Notes under the pieces: generated by a model
Database searches by the model: none
What the model was told of the DNA's origin: nothing
Seen by the model: only the letters and a program-made list of their open reading frames with translations
Position numbers and translations under genes: made by a program
Part shown: positions 26,837-36,219 of the stretch, piece after piece
How positions within the stretch are numbered: position 1 is the first letter of the stretch
Layout of the letters: each line of letters opens with the position of its first letter
Source: Mesorhizobium tamadayense
GTDB taxonomy: Bacteria; Pseudomonadota; Alphaproteobacteria; Rhizobiales; Rhizobiaceae
Assembly: GCF_003863365.1 (NCBI RefSeq)
Contig: NZ_RQXT01000016.1
Coordinates: 1 to 64,000 of the forward strand
DNA: 64,000 nt
Direction: 5' to 3'

Positions 26837-26873
26837 GTCGTCAGTTCCCTTTTGATGAGCTGCAGCGGGCGCG

Positions 26874-27695
26874 TCAGCGCGCAGCCCAGGCGATCGCGGT
26901 TTCGAGAATGGTTTTCAGCGTGGCGCGGATCGGCGCGGCATAAGCCGCATCATAAGGCACCGGCCAGTTGTCCGGCGCGCCCTTCTCCGCAGGCTCGCGC
27001 ATATAGCCGCGGTTGGAGAGCTCCATCTGCAGCGCGTGCACGCCGTTCTGCGGCTGGCCGAAATGGCGCGTGATCCAGCCGCCCTTGAAGCGGCCGTTGA
27101 CCACCCAGGTCTCACCGGTCGCGGCGACGATGTCGGCGACCTTGGCCTGCAATGCCGGATCGGTGCTCTTGCCGTCATTGGTGCCGAGGTTGAAGACCGG
27201 CAGCGTACCTTCGAACAGGCGCGGCAGCACCGAGCGGATCGAATGGCAGTCATAGAGCACGATCTTTTCGTGCATGCCGCGCAGCCGGTCGATCTCGGCC
27301 TGCAGGGTGGCATGGTATGGCACGAAGTAGGTCTCGCGGCGCTCGTCGATCTCCGCCGGCGTCGGCTCCTCGCCCGGACGATAGAGCGGATCGCCGTCGA
27401 ATGTGTCCGTCGGGCAGAGCCCGGTGGTCGCCTGTCCAGGATAGAGCGAGACGCCGGAGGGATCGCGGTTGACGTCGACGACGGTGCGCGAGATCGCCGT
27501 GTGCACGACCGTCGCGCCGAGATCGGCGGCGAAGTCATAGAGCTTGTCGATCCACCAGTCGCAGTCGCGGCGGCCAAGCCAGGTCGAGACCAGCCGCCTG
27601 TCGAGGCCGGCGAGATCGATGCCGGTGTGGGGGATGGAGACCAGGAGTGGCGCGGTGCCGCGCGTGACTGTGAGCCAGGGAGGCGTGGTCATCAT
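26874..27695 (-). CDS. hutG: N-formylglutamate deformylase HutG
   Basis: 273 residues, N-formylglutamate amidohydrolase family. Visible family marks are [10 protein letters not shown] near 18-28, [29 protein letters not shown] with SLYPGQ near 70-85, and [16 protein letters not shown] near 150. Zn-dependent hydrolysis of N-formylglutamate to glutamate and formate is the last step of the HutF-type pathway. The start overlaps the hutH stop (ATGATGA arrangement). A second ATG directly follows the first. Confidence 0.95.
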   Translation of the reverse strand: MMTTPPWLTVTRGTAPLLVSIPHTGIDLAGLDRRLVSTWLGRRDCDWWIDKLYDFAADLGATVVHTAISRTVVDVNRDPSGVSLYPGQATTGLCPTDTFDGDPLYRPGEEPTPAEIDERRETYFVPYHATLQAEIDRLRGMHEKIVLYDCHSIRSVLPRLFEGTLPVFNLGTNDGKSTDPALQAKVADIVAATGETWVVNGRFKGGWITRHFGQPQNGVHALQMELSNRGYMREPAEKGAPDNWPVPYDAAYAAPIRATLKTILETAIAWAAR

Positions 27696-29233
27696 GCCGC
27701 TCCAGCAATCGACGGCAGCGTCACGGCGCTCGCCGCCTTCACCGCGGCGCCGCTGCGCACCAGGGCGATCGCCTTTTCCATGTCGGGATGGAAATGCCGG
27801 TCGTTGTCGAGATGCGGCACTTCCGAGCGAACCAGCTTGCGCACGGCTTCCAGCGCTTCACTCGATGCCAGCGGCGCGTGGAAATCGCAGCCTTGCGCGG
27901 CGGCTAGGAGCTCGATGCCGATGACGGCGGTCGCATTCTCGATCATACCGAGCAGCCGGCGCGCGCCATGCGCGGCCATCGAGACATGGTCTTCCTGGTT
28001 GGCCGAGGTCGGGATGGAATCGACGCTCGCCGGATAGGCCTTCTGCTTGTTTTCCGAAACGAGCGCTGCAGCCGTCACCTGCGGGATCATGAAGCCGGAA
28101 TTCAGCCCCGGCTTCGGCGTAAGGAAAGCGGGCATGCCGGAGAGCGCCGGATCGACCAGCATGGCGATGCGCCGCTCCGACAGCGAGCCGATCTCGCAGA
28201 CGGCAAGCGCGATCATGTCGGCGGCGAAGGCGACCGGCTCGGCATGGAAATTGCCGCCCGAAAGCGCGGTGTCGTCCTCGGCGAAGATCAGCGGATTGTC
28301 GGTGACGCCGTTGGCCTCGGTCTCGAGCGTGTCGGCGGCCTTGCGCAGCACGTCGAGGGCCGCACCCATAACCTGCGGCTGGCAGCGCAGGCAGTAGGGA
28401 TCCTGCACACGCTCGTCGCCGACGCGGTGCGATTCACGGATGGCGCTGCCGGCCATCAGATTGCGCAGCGCATCCGCCGTCTCGATCTGGGCGCGGTGCT
28501 TTCTCAACAGATGGATGCGCGGGTCGAAGGGCGCATCGGAGCCGCGCGCGGCATCGGTCGACAGCGCTCCGGCGACCAGCGCCGACTGGTAGAGCGTCTC
28601 GGCCTCGAACAGGCCGGCGAGCGCATAAGCCGTCGAGAACTGCGTGCCGTTGAGCAGCGCCAGGCCCTCCTTGGCGCCGAGCGTCACCGGCTCCAGCCCA
28701 TGCGAGACGAAGGCGACCTTTGCCGGGAAGCGACCGTGCGGTGTGAAACATTCGCCGACGCCGATCATGACGGCCGTCAAATGCGAGAGCGGCGCGAGGT
28801 CGCCCGAGGCGCCGACCGAGCCTTGCGCCGGCACCACCGGAATGACGTCGTTGGCGAGCATCCCCTGAAGCAGGTCGATGGTCTCGGCGCGCACGCCGGA
28901 GGCGCCCTGGGCGAGGCTGGCGAGCTTCAGCGCCATCATCAGCCGAACCACAGCGACCGGCATCGGCTCGCCGACGCCGGCGGCATGCGACAGCACGATG
29001 TTGCGCTGGAGCGTTTCGAGATCGTCGGCCGGGATGCGGACGCTGGCCAGCTTGCCGAAACCGGTGTTGATGCCATAGACCGGCTCGCCCTTGGCGACGA
29101 TGCGGGCAACCGCCTCGGCGCTGGCCTTGATCTTCGGCCGGCAGGCGTCGTCGAGCTTCGGCATCGCGCCGCGATAGATGGCGCGCCAGTCGGCAAGCGT
29201 CGCGCTGCCGGGCTTCAGGATCAGTTCGGTCAT
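27692..29233 (-). CDS. hutH: Histidine ammonia-lyase HutH
   Basis: 513 residues from the ATG at 29233, which overlaps the hutI stop by 4 bp. The frame runs further upstream inside hutI and that extension was rejected. The Ala-Ser-Gly triad that cyclises to the MIO cofactor lies in [12 protein letters not shown] near residue 142. Other lyase-family marks are [12 protein letters not shown] and [15 protein letters not shown]. It converts histidine to urocanate and ammonia, the first committed step. Confidence 0.97.
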   Translation of the reverse strand: MTELILKPGSATLADWRAIYRGAMPKLDDACRPKIKASAEAVARIVAKGEPVYGINTGFGKLASVRIPADDLETLQRNIVLSHAAGVGEPMPVAVVRLMMALKLASLAQGASGVRAETIDLLQGMLANDVIPVVPAQGSVGASGDLAPLSHLTAVMIGVGECFTPHGRFPAKVAFVSHGLEPVTLGAKEGLALLNGTQFSTAYALAGLFEAETLYQSALVAGALSTDAARGSDAPFDPRIHLLRKHRAQIETADALRNLMAGSAIRESHRVGDERVQDPYCLRCQPQVMGAALDVLRKAADTLETEANGVTDNPLIFAEDDTALSGGNFHAEPVAFAADMIALAVCEIGSLSERRIAMLVDPALSGMPAFLTPKPGLNSGFMIPQVTAAALVSENKQKAYPASVDSIPTSANQEDHVSMAAHGARRLLGMIENATAVIGIELLAAAQGCDFHAPLASSEALEAVRKLVRSEVPHLDNDRHFHPDMEKAIALVRSGAAVKAASAVTLPSIAGAA

Positions 29234-30471
29234 TGTCCTCTCCAGATACGGGCATGGAGCGGGTTGAAGCCCATGCGGTAGACGAGTTCGGCCGGGCGCT
29301 CGATGTCCCAGATGGCAAGATCCGCCGATTTGCCGGCCTCCAGCGTGCCGGTTCTGTCGAGCATCCCAAGCGCACGCGCGGCCTCGCGGGTGATGCCGGC
29401 AAGGCATTCGTCGACGGTCAGGCCAAAGAGCGTCGCGCCCATGTTCATGGTGAGCAGCAGCGAAGTGAGCGGCGAAGTGCCTGGATTGCTGTCGGTGGCA
29501 ACCGCCATCTTCACGCCGTGCCGGCGGAAGAGATCGACCGGCGGCTTCTTCGTCTCGCGGATGAAGTAATAGGCGCCGGGCAGGATGGTCGCGACGGTGC
29601 CGGCCTTGGCCATCGCCGCGGCGCCCTCCTCATCCGTGTATTCGAGGTGGTCGGCAGACAGCGCGCCGTAGCGGGCGGCAAGGGCTGCGCCATGCAGGTT
29701 GGAGAGCTGGTCGGCATGAAGCTTCACCGGCAGGCCGAGCGCCTTGGCCTTGTCGAAAACGCGCGCGACCTGTTCCGGCGAGAAGGCGATGCCCTCACAG
29801 AAACCGTCGACGGCGTCGGCGAGCTTTTCGGCGGCAACCGCCGGCAGGATCGTTTCATTGACGAGGTCGACGAAAGCGTCCTTGTCGCCCTTGGCTTCCG
29901 GCGGCAGCGCGTGGGCTGCGAGACAGGTCGTGCGGATCATCACCTGTCGTTCGCCGTCAAGCCGACGGGCGGCGCGCAGCGATTTCTTCTCATTGTCGAG
30001 GTCGAGACCATAGCCGGACTTCACTTCGACAGTCGTGACGCCCTCGGCGATCAGCGCGTCGAGGCGCGGCAGCGTCTGGGCGACGAGCTCGTCCTCGCTG
30101 GCGGCGCGCAGCGACTTGACCGAAGAGACGATGCCACCCCCTGCCCGCGCCACTTCTTCATAGGTGGCGCCGGCCAGCCGCATCTCGAATTCGTTGGCGC
30201 GGTTGCCGGCATAGACAAGGTGCGTGTGGCAGTCGATCAGGCCGGGCGTGATCCAGCGGCCCTCGCAATCGATTGTTTCGGCGCCCTGCCCGAATGGGGC
30301 CGGCATGTCGGCTTCCGCGCCGGCATAGACGATAAGCCCGTCACGCGCTGCGACAGCGCCCTTTTCGACGATGCCGAGCCCCGCCGCGCCCTCAACCATG
30401 GTCACCAGACGCGCATTGCGCCAGAGACGAAGGCCGCCCTGTCTATTCTCTCCACCCATCATCTTTTCCAT
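29230..30471 (-). CDS. hutI: Imidazolonepropionase HutI
   Basis: 413 residues, amidohydrolase superfamily. Metal-binding [12 protein letters not shown] near 80-90, KSGYGLD near 155, KLHADQLS near 247 and [10 protein letters not shown] near 325 are typical. It opens 4-imidazolone-5-propionate to N-formimino-glutamate. It is the first gene of the leftward hutIHGUD operon. The start at 30471 has no clear ribosome site, and ATGs 3-4 codons in are possible. The promoter and HutC operator lie just upstream. Confidence 0.95.
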   Translation of the reverse strand: MEKMMGGENRQGGLRLWRNARLVTMVEGAAGLGIVEKGAVAARDGLIVYAGAEADMPAPFGQGAETIDCEGRWITPGLIDCHTHLVYAGNRANEFEMRLAGATYEEVARAGGGIVSSVKSLRAASEDELVAQTLPRLDALIAEGVTTVEVKSGYGLDLDNEKKSLRAARRLDGERQVMIRTTCLAAHALPPEAKGDKDAFVDLVNETILPAVAAEKLADAVDGFCEGIAFSPEQVARVFDKAKALGLPVKLHADQLSNLHGAALAARYGALSADHLEYTDEEGAAAMAKAGTVATILPGAYYFIRETKKPPVDLFRRHGVKMAVATDSNPGTSPLTSLLLTMNMGATLFGLTVDECLAGITREAARALGMLDRTGTLEAGKSADLAIWDIERPAELVYRMGFNPLHARIWRGQ

Positions 30472-30487
30472 TTGAAAGGATGACGAT

Positions 30488-30501
30488 TATGTATATACAT
30501 A
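30488..30501. promoter_or_regulatory. HutC-type operator palindrome between hutI and hutF
   Basis: The perfect 14-bp palindrome TATGTATATACATA, centred on GTATATAC, sits 17 bp before the hutI start and 58 bp before hutF. GntR/HutC-family regulators recognise GT-N-TA-N-AC type palindromes, and known HutC sites contain TGTATATACA-like cores. The hutC gene is two genes away in the same locus. Urocanate is the known inducer of HutC. The assignment is inference from position and sequence. Confidence 0.75.
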
Positions 30502-30558
30502 TCGGGACGCGACGCAAGTGGTAATGTCGCTCTGGCATTCAGATTCGGGAGTTTGGAC

Positions 30559-31914
30559 GTGACGGCGATCTTTGCGGAACAGGCGCTGCTGCCCGAGGGC
30601 TGGCAAGGCAATGTGAGGATCGCCTTCGACGGCGGCCGCATCGCGACGGTCGAAGCCGGCGCCGCCCCGCAGGCCGGTGACGAGCGCCATGCCATTCTGT
30701 TGGCCGGCATGCCCAATCTGCACAGCCACGCCTTCCAGCGCGGCATGGCGGGGTTGGCCGAATTGCGCGGCCCCTCGGCCGACAGTTTCTGGAGCTGGCG
30801 CGAGGTGATGTACCGCTTTGCGCTGTCGATGACGCCGGACCAGGTCGAGGCGGTGGCGGCGCAGCTTTATGTCGAGATGCTTGAGGCCGGTTTCTCGCGC
30901 GTCGGCGAGTTCCACTATCTGCATCACGACAGCGACGGAAACCCCTATGCCAACATTGCCGAGATGGCGGAGCGCATCGCGGCGGCGGCGTCAGAGACCG
31001 GCATCGGGCTGACGCTCCTGCCAGTCTTTTATGCTCATTCCGCCTTCGGCGGCGCGACGCCCAACGAAGGCCAGCGGCGATTCATCAATGATGTCGAGCG
31101 GTTCGGGCGCTTGCTTGAGAAAAGCCGCGAAGGCGTGTCGCGGCTGGAGCAGGCGGTTATCGGCGTCGCGCCGCACAGCCTGCGTGCGGCGACGCCGGAC
31201 GAGCTCAACACGGTCGCGGCAATGGCACCGGACGGCCCGATCCACATCCATGTCGCCGAGCAGGTGAAGGAAGTGGAGGACTGCATCGCCTGGTCTGGAG
31301 CGCGGCCGGTCGAGTTCCTGCTTGGCCAGGCATCAGTGGATAAGCGCTGGTGCCTGATCCACGCCACGCATATGACCGAGGCCGAGACGATCGCCATGGC
31401 GCAGAGCGGCGCGATCGCCGGACTCTGCCCGGTCACCGAGGCCAATCTCGGCGACGGCACGTTTGCCGCACCGTTGTTCATCGAACAGGGCGGCCGCTTC
31501 GGCGTCGGCTCCGACTCCAATGTGCTGATCGGCCTGCCGGACGAGCTTCGGCAGCTGGAATATTCGCAGCGCCTTGCCCATCGCGCCCGCAACGTGCTGG
31601 CGCGTTCCGGCGGCTCGACCGGGCGCGCGCTGTTCGACGCCGCGCTCGACGGCGGCAGTGTCGCGCTCGGTGCCGGGCCATCAGCTATTGCTATCGGGAG
31701 CCGCGCTGATCTGGTTTCGCTCGACGGCGGCCATCCCTCGCTCGCCGGCAAGGCGGGCGATGCGACCCTCGACGCCTGGATCTTCGCCAATGGCAGCAGG
31801 GTCGACTGCGTCTGGGTGCACGGCAAGAAGCAGGTCAGCGGCGGCAGGCATGCCAAGCGCGAGGCGGTTGCCAAGCGGTTTCGCGAAGTAATGACGGCGC
31901 TTTCACAAGGCTGA
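30559..31914 (+). CDS. hutF: Formimidoylglutamate deiminase HutF
   Basis: 451 residues from the GTG at 30559, which has GGGAG 7 bases upstream. A TTG two codons earlier would sit on that site. It is an amidohydrolase with the metal motif MPNLHSHAFQRGMAG near 50-64, HIHVAEQ near 230, CLIHATHM near 265 and GVGSDSN near 315. It deiminates N-formimino-L-glutamate to N-formylglutamate, feeding HutG, so this strain uses the five-step route that releases formate instead of formamide. It is divergent from hutIHGUD and shares their operator. Confidence 0.95.
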   Translation: MTAIFAEQALLPEGWQGNVRIAFDGGRIATVEAGAAPQAGDERHAILLAGMPNLHSHAFQRGMAGLAELRGPSADSFWSWREVMYRFALSMTPDQVEAVAAQLYVEMLEAGFSRVGEFHYLHHDSDGNPYANIAEMAERIAAAASETGIGLTLLPVFYAHSAFGGATPNEGQRRFINDVERFGRLLEKSREGVSRLEQAVIGVAPHSLRAATPDELNTVAAMAPDGPIHIHVAEQVKEVEDCIAWSGARPVEFLLGQASVDKRWCLIHATHMTEAETIAMAQSGAIAGLCPVTEANLGDGTFAAPLFIEQGGRFGVGSDSNVLIGLPDELRQLEYSQRLAHRARNVLARSGGSTGRALFDAALDGGSVALGAGPSAIAIGSRADLVSLDGGHPSLAGKAGDATLDAWIFANGSRVDCVWVHGKKQVSGGRHAKREAVAKRFREVMTALSQG

Positions 31915-31929
31915 GCAGGAAAAACCCCG

Positions 31930-32676
31930 ATGAGCCTGGTTGAAACGGATGACGTGGAGAGTGGCGAGAGCATTTCGCTGCATCAGCGCATCTTGTCGGA
32001 CATTCGGGAGAAAATCCTCTCAGGCGCCTGGGCGCCCGGCCATCGCATCCCGTTCGAGCACGAGCTGACGGCCGAATATAAATGCTCGCGCATGACGGTG
32101 AACAAGGCGCTGTCGCAGCTGGCCAAGGCGGGGCTGATCGAGCGCCGCCGCCGCTCGGGCAGTTTCGTGCGCCAGCCGCAGTCGCAGGCGGCGGTGCTGG
32201 AGCTCCACGACATCAGGATCGAGGTCGAGGCGCTCGGCCTGCCCTATCGCTATGAGCGACTGAAGCGCATGAAGCGGCGCAGCAGCGCCGAGGACCGGTC
32301 GCGGCTCGGACTGCCCGCGCCAGGGCCGGTGCTCTGGCTTGAGGGCCTGCATTTTGCCGGTGAGCGGCCGTTCGCGCTGGAGCAGCGGCTGATCAATCTT
32401 TCAGCCGTGGCCGGGGCCGCCGAGGAAGAGTTCTTCGAAATCGCTCCCGGCCCCTGGCTGATCGGCCGCGTGCCGTGGAGCGAGGCCGAGCATCGTATCC
32501 GTGCCGTGGCGGCTGACGAGAGCATCGCCGACGCGCTCGACATCGACCCGGGCGCGCCCTGCCTGGTGGTCGAGCGCCGCACCTGGAGCGCGGAGCACCC
32601 GGTCACCCATGTGCGGTTCGTCTATCCGGCGGAAAGCCATACGCTGGTGGCGCGGTTCACGCCCTCGCAGGGGTAG
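31930..32676 (+). CDS. hutC: Histidine utilization repressor HutC (GntR/HutC family)
   Basis: 248 residues. The N-terminal winged helix-turn-helix (about 17-85) includes ILSGAWAPGHRIPFEHELTAEY and SRMTVNKALSQLAKAGLIERRRRSGSFV, the GntR signature. The C-terminal UTRA ligand domain runs to the end (LEGLHFAGERPFALEQRLINL, CLVVERRTWS). It should repress the hut operons until urocanate binds. It lies 15 bp after hutF, so it is probably co-transcribed and autoregulated through the shared operator. Confidence 0.93.
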   Translation: MSLVETDDVESGESISLHQRILSDIREKILSGAWAPGHRIPFEHELTAEYKCSRMTVNKALSQLAKAGLIERRRRSGSFVRQPQSQAAVLELHDIRIEVEALGLPYRYERLKRMKRRSSAEDRSRLGLPAPGPVLWLEGLHFAGERPFALEQRLINLSAVAGAAEEEFFEIAPGPWLIGRVPWSEAEHRIRAVAADESIADALDIDPGAPCLVVERRTWSAEHPVTHVRFVYPAESHTLVARFTPSQG

Positions 32677-32686
32677 CGGGACAGAG

Positions 32687-32813
32687 TCCCCCTCACCCAG
32701 CCTCCGCTTCGCTCGGCTTCTCTCCCCGAGGGGAGAGGAGCCTGTCAGCGCCAGCGCAAACCTCTTCTCCCCAGCGGGGAGAAGGTGGCCGCGCAGCGGC
32801 CGGATGAGGGGGA
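32687..32813. repeat. Palindromic intergenic repeat (family A, copy 3)
   Basis: Two hairpins (CTCTCCCCGAGGGGAGAG near 32720-32738 and CTTCTCCCCAGCGGGGAGAAG near 32763-32784) lie between CCCCTCACCC and GGATGAGGGGG. The second half is nearly identical to the copy at 58486-58612, down to GGTGGCCGCG.AGCGGCCGG. It separates the convergent hutC and ridA-like genes. Confidence 0.8.
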
Positions 32814-32823
32814 GAGTGACAGC

Positions 32824-33168
32824 TTACAGCGCCGCCGTGATAATGATCTCGACCAGATATTCCGGGCCGGCGAGCTTGGCTTCGCCGGTGGCGCGGGCCG
32901 GCGTGTGGCCTTTCGGCACCCACTTGTCCCATTCGGAATTCATCTCGGCGAAGGTGCCCATGTCGGCCAACCAGATGATCGCCTGGACGATCTTGGTCTT
33001 GTCGGTGCCGGCCTTGGCCAGCAATTCGTCGATGGTCTTGAGGATGTCGCGGGTCTGCGAGGCGACGTTGCCGCCCGGCTCGCCGACTTGGCCGGCCAGA
33101 TAGACGGTGTTGCCGTGGATGACGATCTGGCTCATGCGCGGGCCGACATCGATGCGACGAATGCTCAT
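32824..33168 (-). CDS. RidA family protein (YjgF/YER057c/UK114)
   Basis: 114 residues. The start at 33168 is preceded by AAGGAACC, and the longer open frame is unsupported. RidA-like marks include VYLAGQVGEPGGNVASQTRDILKTIDELL, IIWLADMGTFAEMNSEWDKW and the C-terminal ARATGEAKLAGPEYLVEI, with a conserved Arg. RidA hydrolyses reactive enamine/imine intermediates released by PLP enzymes. Members with altered Arg surroundings may have other substrates. It is a single gene between hutC and the zinc transporter and is not obviously part of either unit. Confidence 0.88.
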   Translation of the reverse strand: MSIRRIDVGPRMSQIVIHGNTVYLAGQVGEPGGNVASQTRDILKTIDELLAKAGTDKTKIVQAIIWLADMGTFAEMNSEWDKWVPKGHTPARATGEAKLAGPEYLVEIIITAAL

Positions 33169-33330
33169 TGCGAGGGTTCCTTCGTTTTGGGAGTCGTGCC
33201 TCTTTAGAGTCCGTACCGGCCCCGGGCAAGGCCGCCGGAGGCGAAACCAATTGAGCCAATTGTCTGGCCCAGCATCGTCACATACACGCCGAGTTGACCG
33301 GCCGAGACACAATTCCGCCGGTCTGTCGTG

Positions 33331-33359
33331 TTGACTAATGTAATAACATCACATATCGA
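33331..33359 (+). promoter_or_regulatory. Putative promoter with overlapping Zur box for the zinc transporter
   Basis: TTGACT (33331-33336) and a weak TATCGA (33354-33359) with a 17-bp spacer look like a sigma-70 promoter. The spacer holds TAATGTAATAACATCA (33336-33351), whose reverse strand TGATGTTATTACATTA fits the alphaproteobacterial Zur box (ATGTTAT.ACAT core). A repressor there would block polymerase when zinc is plentiful. The genes downstream encode a zinc-type transporter, which supports the reading. Confidence 0.7.
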
Positions 33360-33396
33360 CGATGCACTCGATCTAGCGGACCGCCCGGAACGTCTG

Positions 33397-34227
33397 ATGA
33401 CAAATGCCTGCCTGACCTTCCGCGACCTGACTCTCGGCTACAATAGCCATCCGGCCATCCATCACCTCAACGGCATCGTCAGGAAGGGCTCGCTGACCGC
33501 CGTGGTCGGCGCCAACGGCTCGGGCAAGTCGACGCTGATGAAGGGCATCGTCGGCGTGCTGAAGCCGATGGAGGGCACGGTTGTTCGCGCGCCCGGCGTG
33601 CGCACCGCCTATCTGCCGCAGCAGTCGGAGCTCGACCGCAGCTTCCCGGCGCGCGTCGTCGACCTGGTATCGCTCGGCCTGTGGCCGAAGCGCGGCATGC
33701 TCGGCCGCTACACCAAGGAGGATCGCGAGTCGGTCAGCAAGGCACTGATGGCGGTCGGGCTCGGCGGCTTCGAAGCGCGCCCTCTCGACACGCTCTCCGG
33801 CGGCCAGTTGCAGCGCACGCTGTTTGCCCGCGTGCTTTTGCAGGACGCCGACCTCATCCTGCTCGACGAGCCGTTCAACGCGGTCGACGCCAAGACGGTC
33901 GGCGACCTCATCCAGCTCATAAAACGCTGGCAAGGCGAGGAGCGCACGATCATGGTCGTCGTCCACGACCTCGACCTTGTGCGGCAGAATTTCCCGGAAA
34001 CGCTGTTGCTCGCCCGCCAGCCAGTTGCCTGGGGCGATACGAGGGAGACGCTGCAGCCGGAAAACCTGCTCAAGGCGCGCCGCTTCCACGAGGCCTGGGA
34101 AGAGAACGCGCCCTGGTGCGAGCCGAGCGAGCACGATCACAGCCATGACCGTGGGCATGATCACGACCATCACGCGCACACGCATGATCTTCATCACGAC
34201 CACGGCTCCGGACCGAGGGTTGCGTGA
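33397..34227 (+). CDS. Zinc ABC transporter ATP-binding protein (AztA/ZnuC-like)
   Basis: 276 residues from the ATG at 33397. The open frame reaches back to 33328, but that would run through the promoter and Zur box. Walker A GANGSGKST is at about 38-46, signature LSGGQLQR near 140 and Walker B LILLDEPFNAVD near 160. The last 30 residues are a histidine-rich tail (EHDHSHDRGHDHDHHAHTHD and beyond), a likely zinc buffer or sensor. It powers uptake of Zn (possibly Mn) with the next two genes. The tail and the Zur box favour zinc. Confidence 0.9.
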   Translation: MTNACLTFRDLTLGYNSHPAIHHLNGIVRKGSLTAVVGANGSGKSTLMKGIVGVLKPMEGTVVRAPGVRTAYLPQQSELDRSFPARVVDLVSLGLWPKRGMLGRYTKEDRESVSKALMAVGLGGFEARPLDTLSGGQLQRTLFARVLLQDADLILLDEPFNAVDAKTVGDLIQLIKRWQGEERTIMVVVHDLDLVRQNFPETLLLARQPVAWGDTRETLQPENLLKARRFHEAWEENAPWCEPSEHDHSHDRGHDHDHHAHTHDLHHDHGSGPRVA

Positions 34228-35102
34228 TGGAATTCCTCTACGGCCTGTTCATCGCACCCTTCGCCGATTTCGCCTTCATGCAGCGAGCACTGTTCGGCTC
34301 GCTGATGCTGTCGCTCGGCGCCTGCCCGGTCGGCGTCTTCCTGATGCTGCGGCGCATGAGCCTGTCGGGCGACGCGATGGCGCATGCGATCCTGCCGGGC
34401 GCCGCCGCCGGCTTTCTGCTCTATGGCCTGGAAATCCTGCCGATGACGGTCGGCGGGCTGATCGCCGGCATCATCGTCGCGCTCGGCGCCGGTGCGGTCT
34501 CGCGCTTCACCATCCAGCGCGAGGACGCCTCCATGGCGGCCTTCTATCTCATCTCGCTCGCCGTCGGCGTGCTGATGGTGTCGATCCGCGGTTCCAGCGT
34601 CGATCTCATGCATGTTCTGTTCGGTACCGTGCTGGCGCTCAACAACGAGGCGCTGATATTGATCGGCGGCATCGTGGTGGTCACGCTTGTAAGCCTTGCC
34701 ATCTTCTGGCGCGCGCTGGTCGCCGAATGCCTCGACCCGCTGTTCCTGCGCTCGGTGAGCTGCATGGGCAGCCCGGTGCATTTCATCTTCCTCGGCCTCG
34801 TCGTGCTCAACCTAGTCGGCGGCTTCCAGGCGCTGGGCACCTTGCTGTCGGTCGGACTGATGATGCTGCCGGCGGCCGCCGCCCGCTTCTGGACGGTGCG
34901 CGTCGAGCCGATGTGCGTGCTGGCGGTGCTGATCGGCTTTGCCTCCTGCATCGCCGGGCTGCTTCTGTCCTATCACGCCTCGCTGCCATCCGGCCCGGCA
35001 ATCATCCTGTCGGCCGGCGTCGTCTATTTCTGCTCGATCCTGTTCGGCTCGCGCGGCGCGTTGCGCGCCCGCATCGTGCATCACCGCCACCGGACCGCCT
35101 GA
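34227..35102 (+). CDS. Zinc ABC transporter permease (AztB/ZnuB-like)
   Basis: 291 residues, starting at an ATG that shares its A with the preceding stop (TGATG). About eight hydrophobic helices are visible. The family-specific SLGACPVGVFLMLRRMSLSGDAMAHAILPGAA segment near 28-60 and FLGLVVLNLVGGFQALGTLLSVGLMMLPAAAARF near 190-225 mark the ABC-3 (ZnuB/TroC) permeases. It forms the inner-membrane channel driven by the His-tailed ATPase. Confidence 0.92.
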   Translation: MEFLYGLFIAPFADFAFMQRALFGSLMLSLGACPVGVFLMLRRMSLSGDAMAHAILPGAAAGFLLYGLEILPMTVGGLIAGIIVALGAGAVSRFTIQREDASMAAFYLISLAVGVLMVSIRGSSVDLMHVLFGTVLALNNEALILIGGIVVVTLVSLAIFWRALVAECLDPLFLRSVSCMGSPVHFIFLGLVVLNLVGGFQALGTLLSVGLMMLPAAAARFWTVRVEPMCVLAVLIGFASCIAGLLLSYHASLPSGPAIILSAGVVYFCSILFGSRGALRARIVHHRHRTA

Positions 35103-35132
35103 CCTCAATCCCCAAGCAAGGAGACCTCCCCA

Positions 35133-36071
35133 ATGCTGAAATCCTTCCGTGCCGCCCTCGCGATGAGCGTTATAACATTAAGCGCTTTTGCGACCTCGTC
35201 GGCCTTTGCTGCGCCGATCAAGGTGGTGGCGAGCTTCACGATCGTTGCCGATTTCGCAAAAAATGTCGGCGGCGACCGCGTCGACATCACCACCATCGTC
35301 GGCCCGGACGGCGACGCGCATGTCTATGAGCCGAGTCCGGCAGACGCGGTGGCGATGGCGGGCGCCGACGTGGTGCTGGTCAACGGCCTGCATTTCGAAG
35401 GTTTTCTCCAGCGCCTGGTCGACGCCAGCGCCACCAAGGCCTCGATCGTCACGCTGACCAAGGGCGTCACCCCGATCGACTTCAAGCCGGAATTCGCCGA
35501 TGCCGATGCGGCCGAAGGCGCCGACACCGGCGGCAAGACCGTCACCGATCCGCACGCCTTCCAATCGATCGCCAATGCCAAGATCTATGTGAAGAACATT
35601 GCCGATGCCTTCTGCACGGCGGACAGCGAGGGCTGCGACAGCTACAAGGCCAACGCCGCCGCCTACACCACGAAGCTCGATGCGCTGGAAGGCGAAGTGA
35701 AGGCGGCGATCGAGTCGATTCCTCCGGAGAAGCGCGTCGTCATCACCTCGCATGACGCCTTCGGCTATTTCGAGCACGCATACGGCCTCACCTTCCTGGC
35801 GCCGCAGGGCATCTCGACGGAATCCGAGCCTTCGGCCGCCGACGTCGCCAAGCTGGTCGAGCAGGTCAAGCAGGACAAGGCGGCGGCGATCTTCGTCGAG
35901 AACATCACCAATCCGCGGCTGATCGAGCAGATCGCCGGTGAGACCGGCATCAAGGTCGGCGGCACGCTCTATTCGGATGCGCTGTCGCAGCCCGACGGCC
36001 CGGCCGCGACCTATATCGACATGATGCACAACAACATCACGCAGATCAAAGGCGCGATCCTCGGCAGTTGA
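35133..36071 (+). CDS. Zinc ABC transporter substrate-binding protein (AztC/ZnuA-like)
   Basis: 312 residues with a Sec signal peptide (cleavage near ASA/FAAP, residues 25-29) and a good AAGGAG site. This is a cluster A-I metal-binding protein. Probable ligands are His in DAHVYEPSP near 65, His in DPHAFQS near 145 and His in ITSHDAFGYFEHAYG near 210, plus an Asp near 285 (TLYSDALS). The flexible loop before DPH is acidic, not His-rich, as in AztC-type proteins, and two cysteines (FCTADSEGC) probably form a disulfide. No AztD-type chaperone gene follows. Confidence 0.92.
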   Translation: MLKSFRAALAMSVITLSAFATSSAFAAPIKVVASFTIVADFAKNVGGDRVDITTIVGPDGDAHVYEPSPADAVAMAGADVVLVNGLHFEGFLQRLVDASATKASIVTLTKGVTPIDFKPEFADADAAEGADTGGKTVTDPHAFQSIANAKIYVKNIADAFCTADSEGCDSYKANAAAYTTKLDALEGEVKAAIESIPPEKRVVITSHDAFGYFEHAYGLTFLAPQGISTESEPSAADVAKLVEQVKQDKAAAIFVENITNPRLIEQIAGETGIKVGGTLYSDALSQPDGPAATYIDMMHNNITQIKGAILGS

Positions 36072-36083
36072 GCAGGGTCCTCC

Positions 36084-36115
36084 CCAACCGGGTCAATTCG
36101 GCCCGGTTGGATTTT
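36084..36115 (+). terminator. Rho-independent terminator of the zinc transporter operon
   Basis: A perfect 9-bp stem CCAACCGGG/CCCGGTTGG with a 9-base loop lies 13 bases after the binding-protein stop and is followed by ATTTT. Confidence 0.75.
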
Positions 36116-36219
36116 CCGGTCGGGCATCGCTATTTGGCAGAGAAATCTTCCAGCACGCATTGCCGCCCCTGCCTTGGAGTGGCAAGACTGCCGCCAAACC
36201 AGATTGCGAGGACACCGCC

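Noticed and set aside
33328..33396. Upstream start for the zinc transporter ATPase
   Set aside because: It would place the promoter and Zur box within coding sequence. The family alignment begins at about the ATG at 33397.
36072..36219. AztD-type zinc chaperone gene after the binding protein
   Set aside because: The spacer is short, has a terminator, and the next gene is a TIGR01244 protein.
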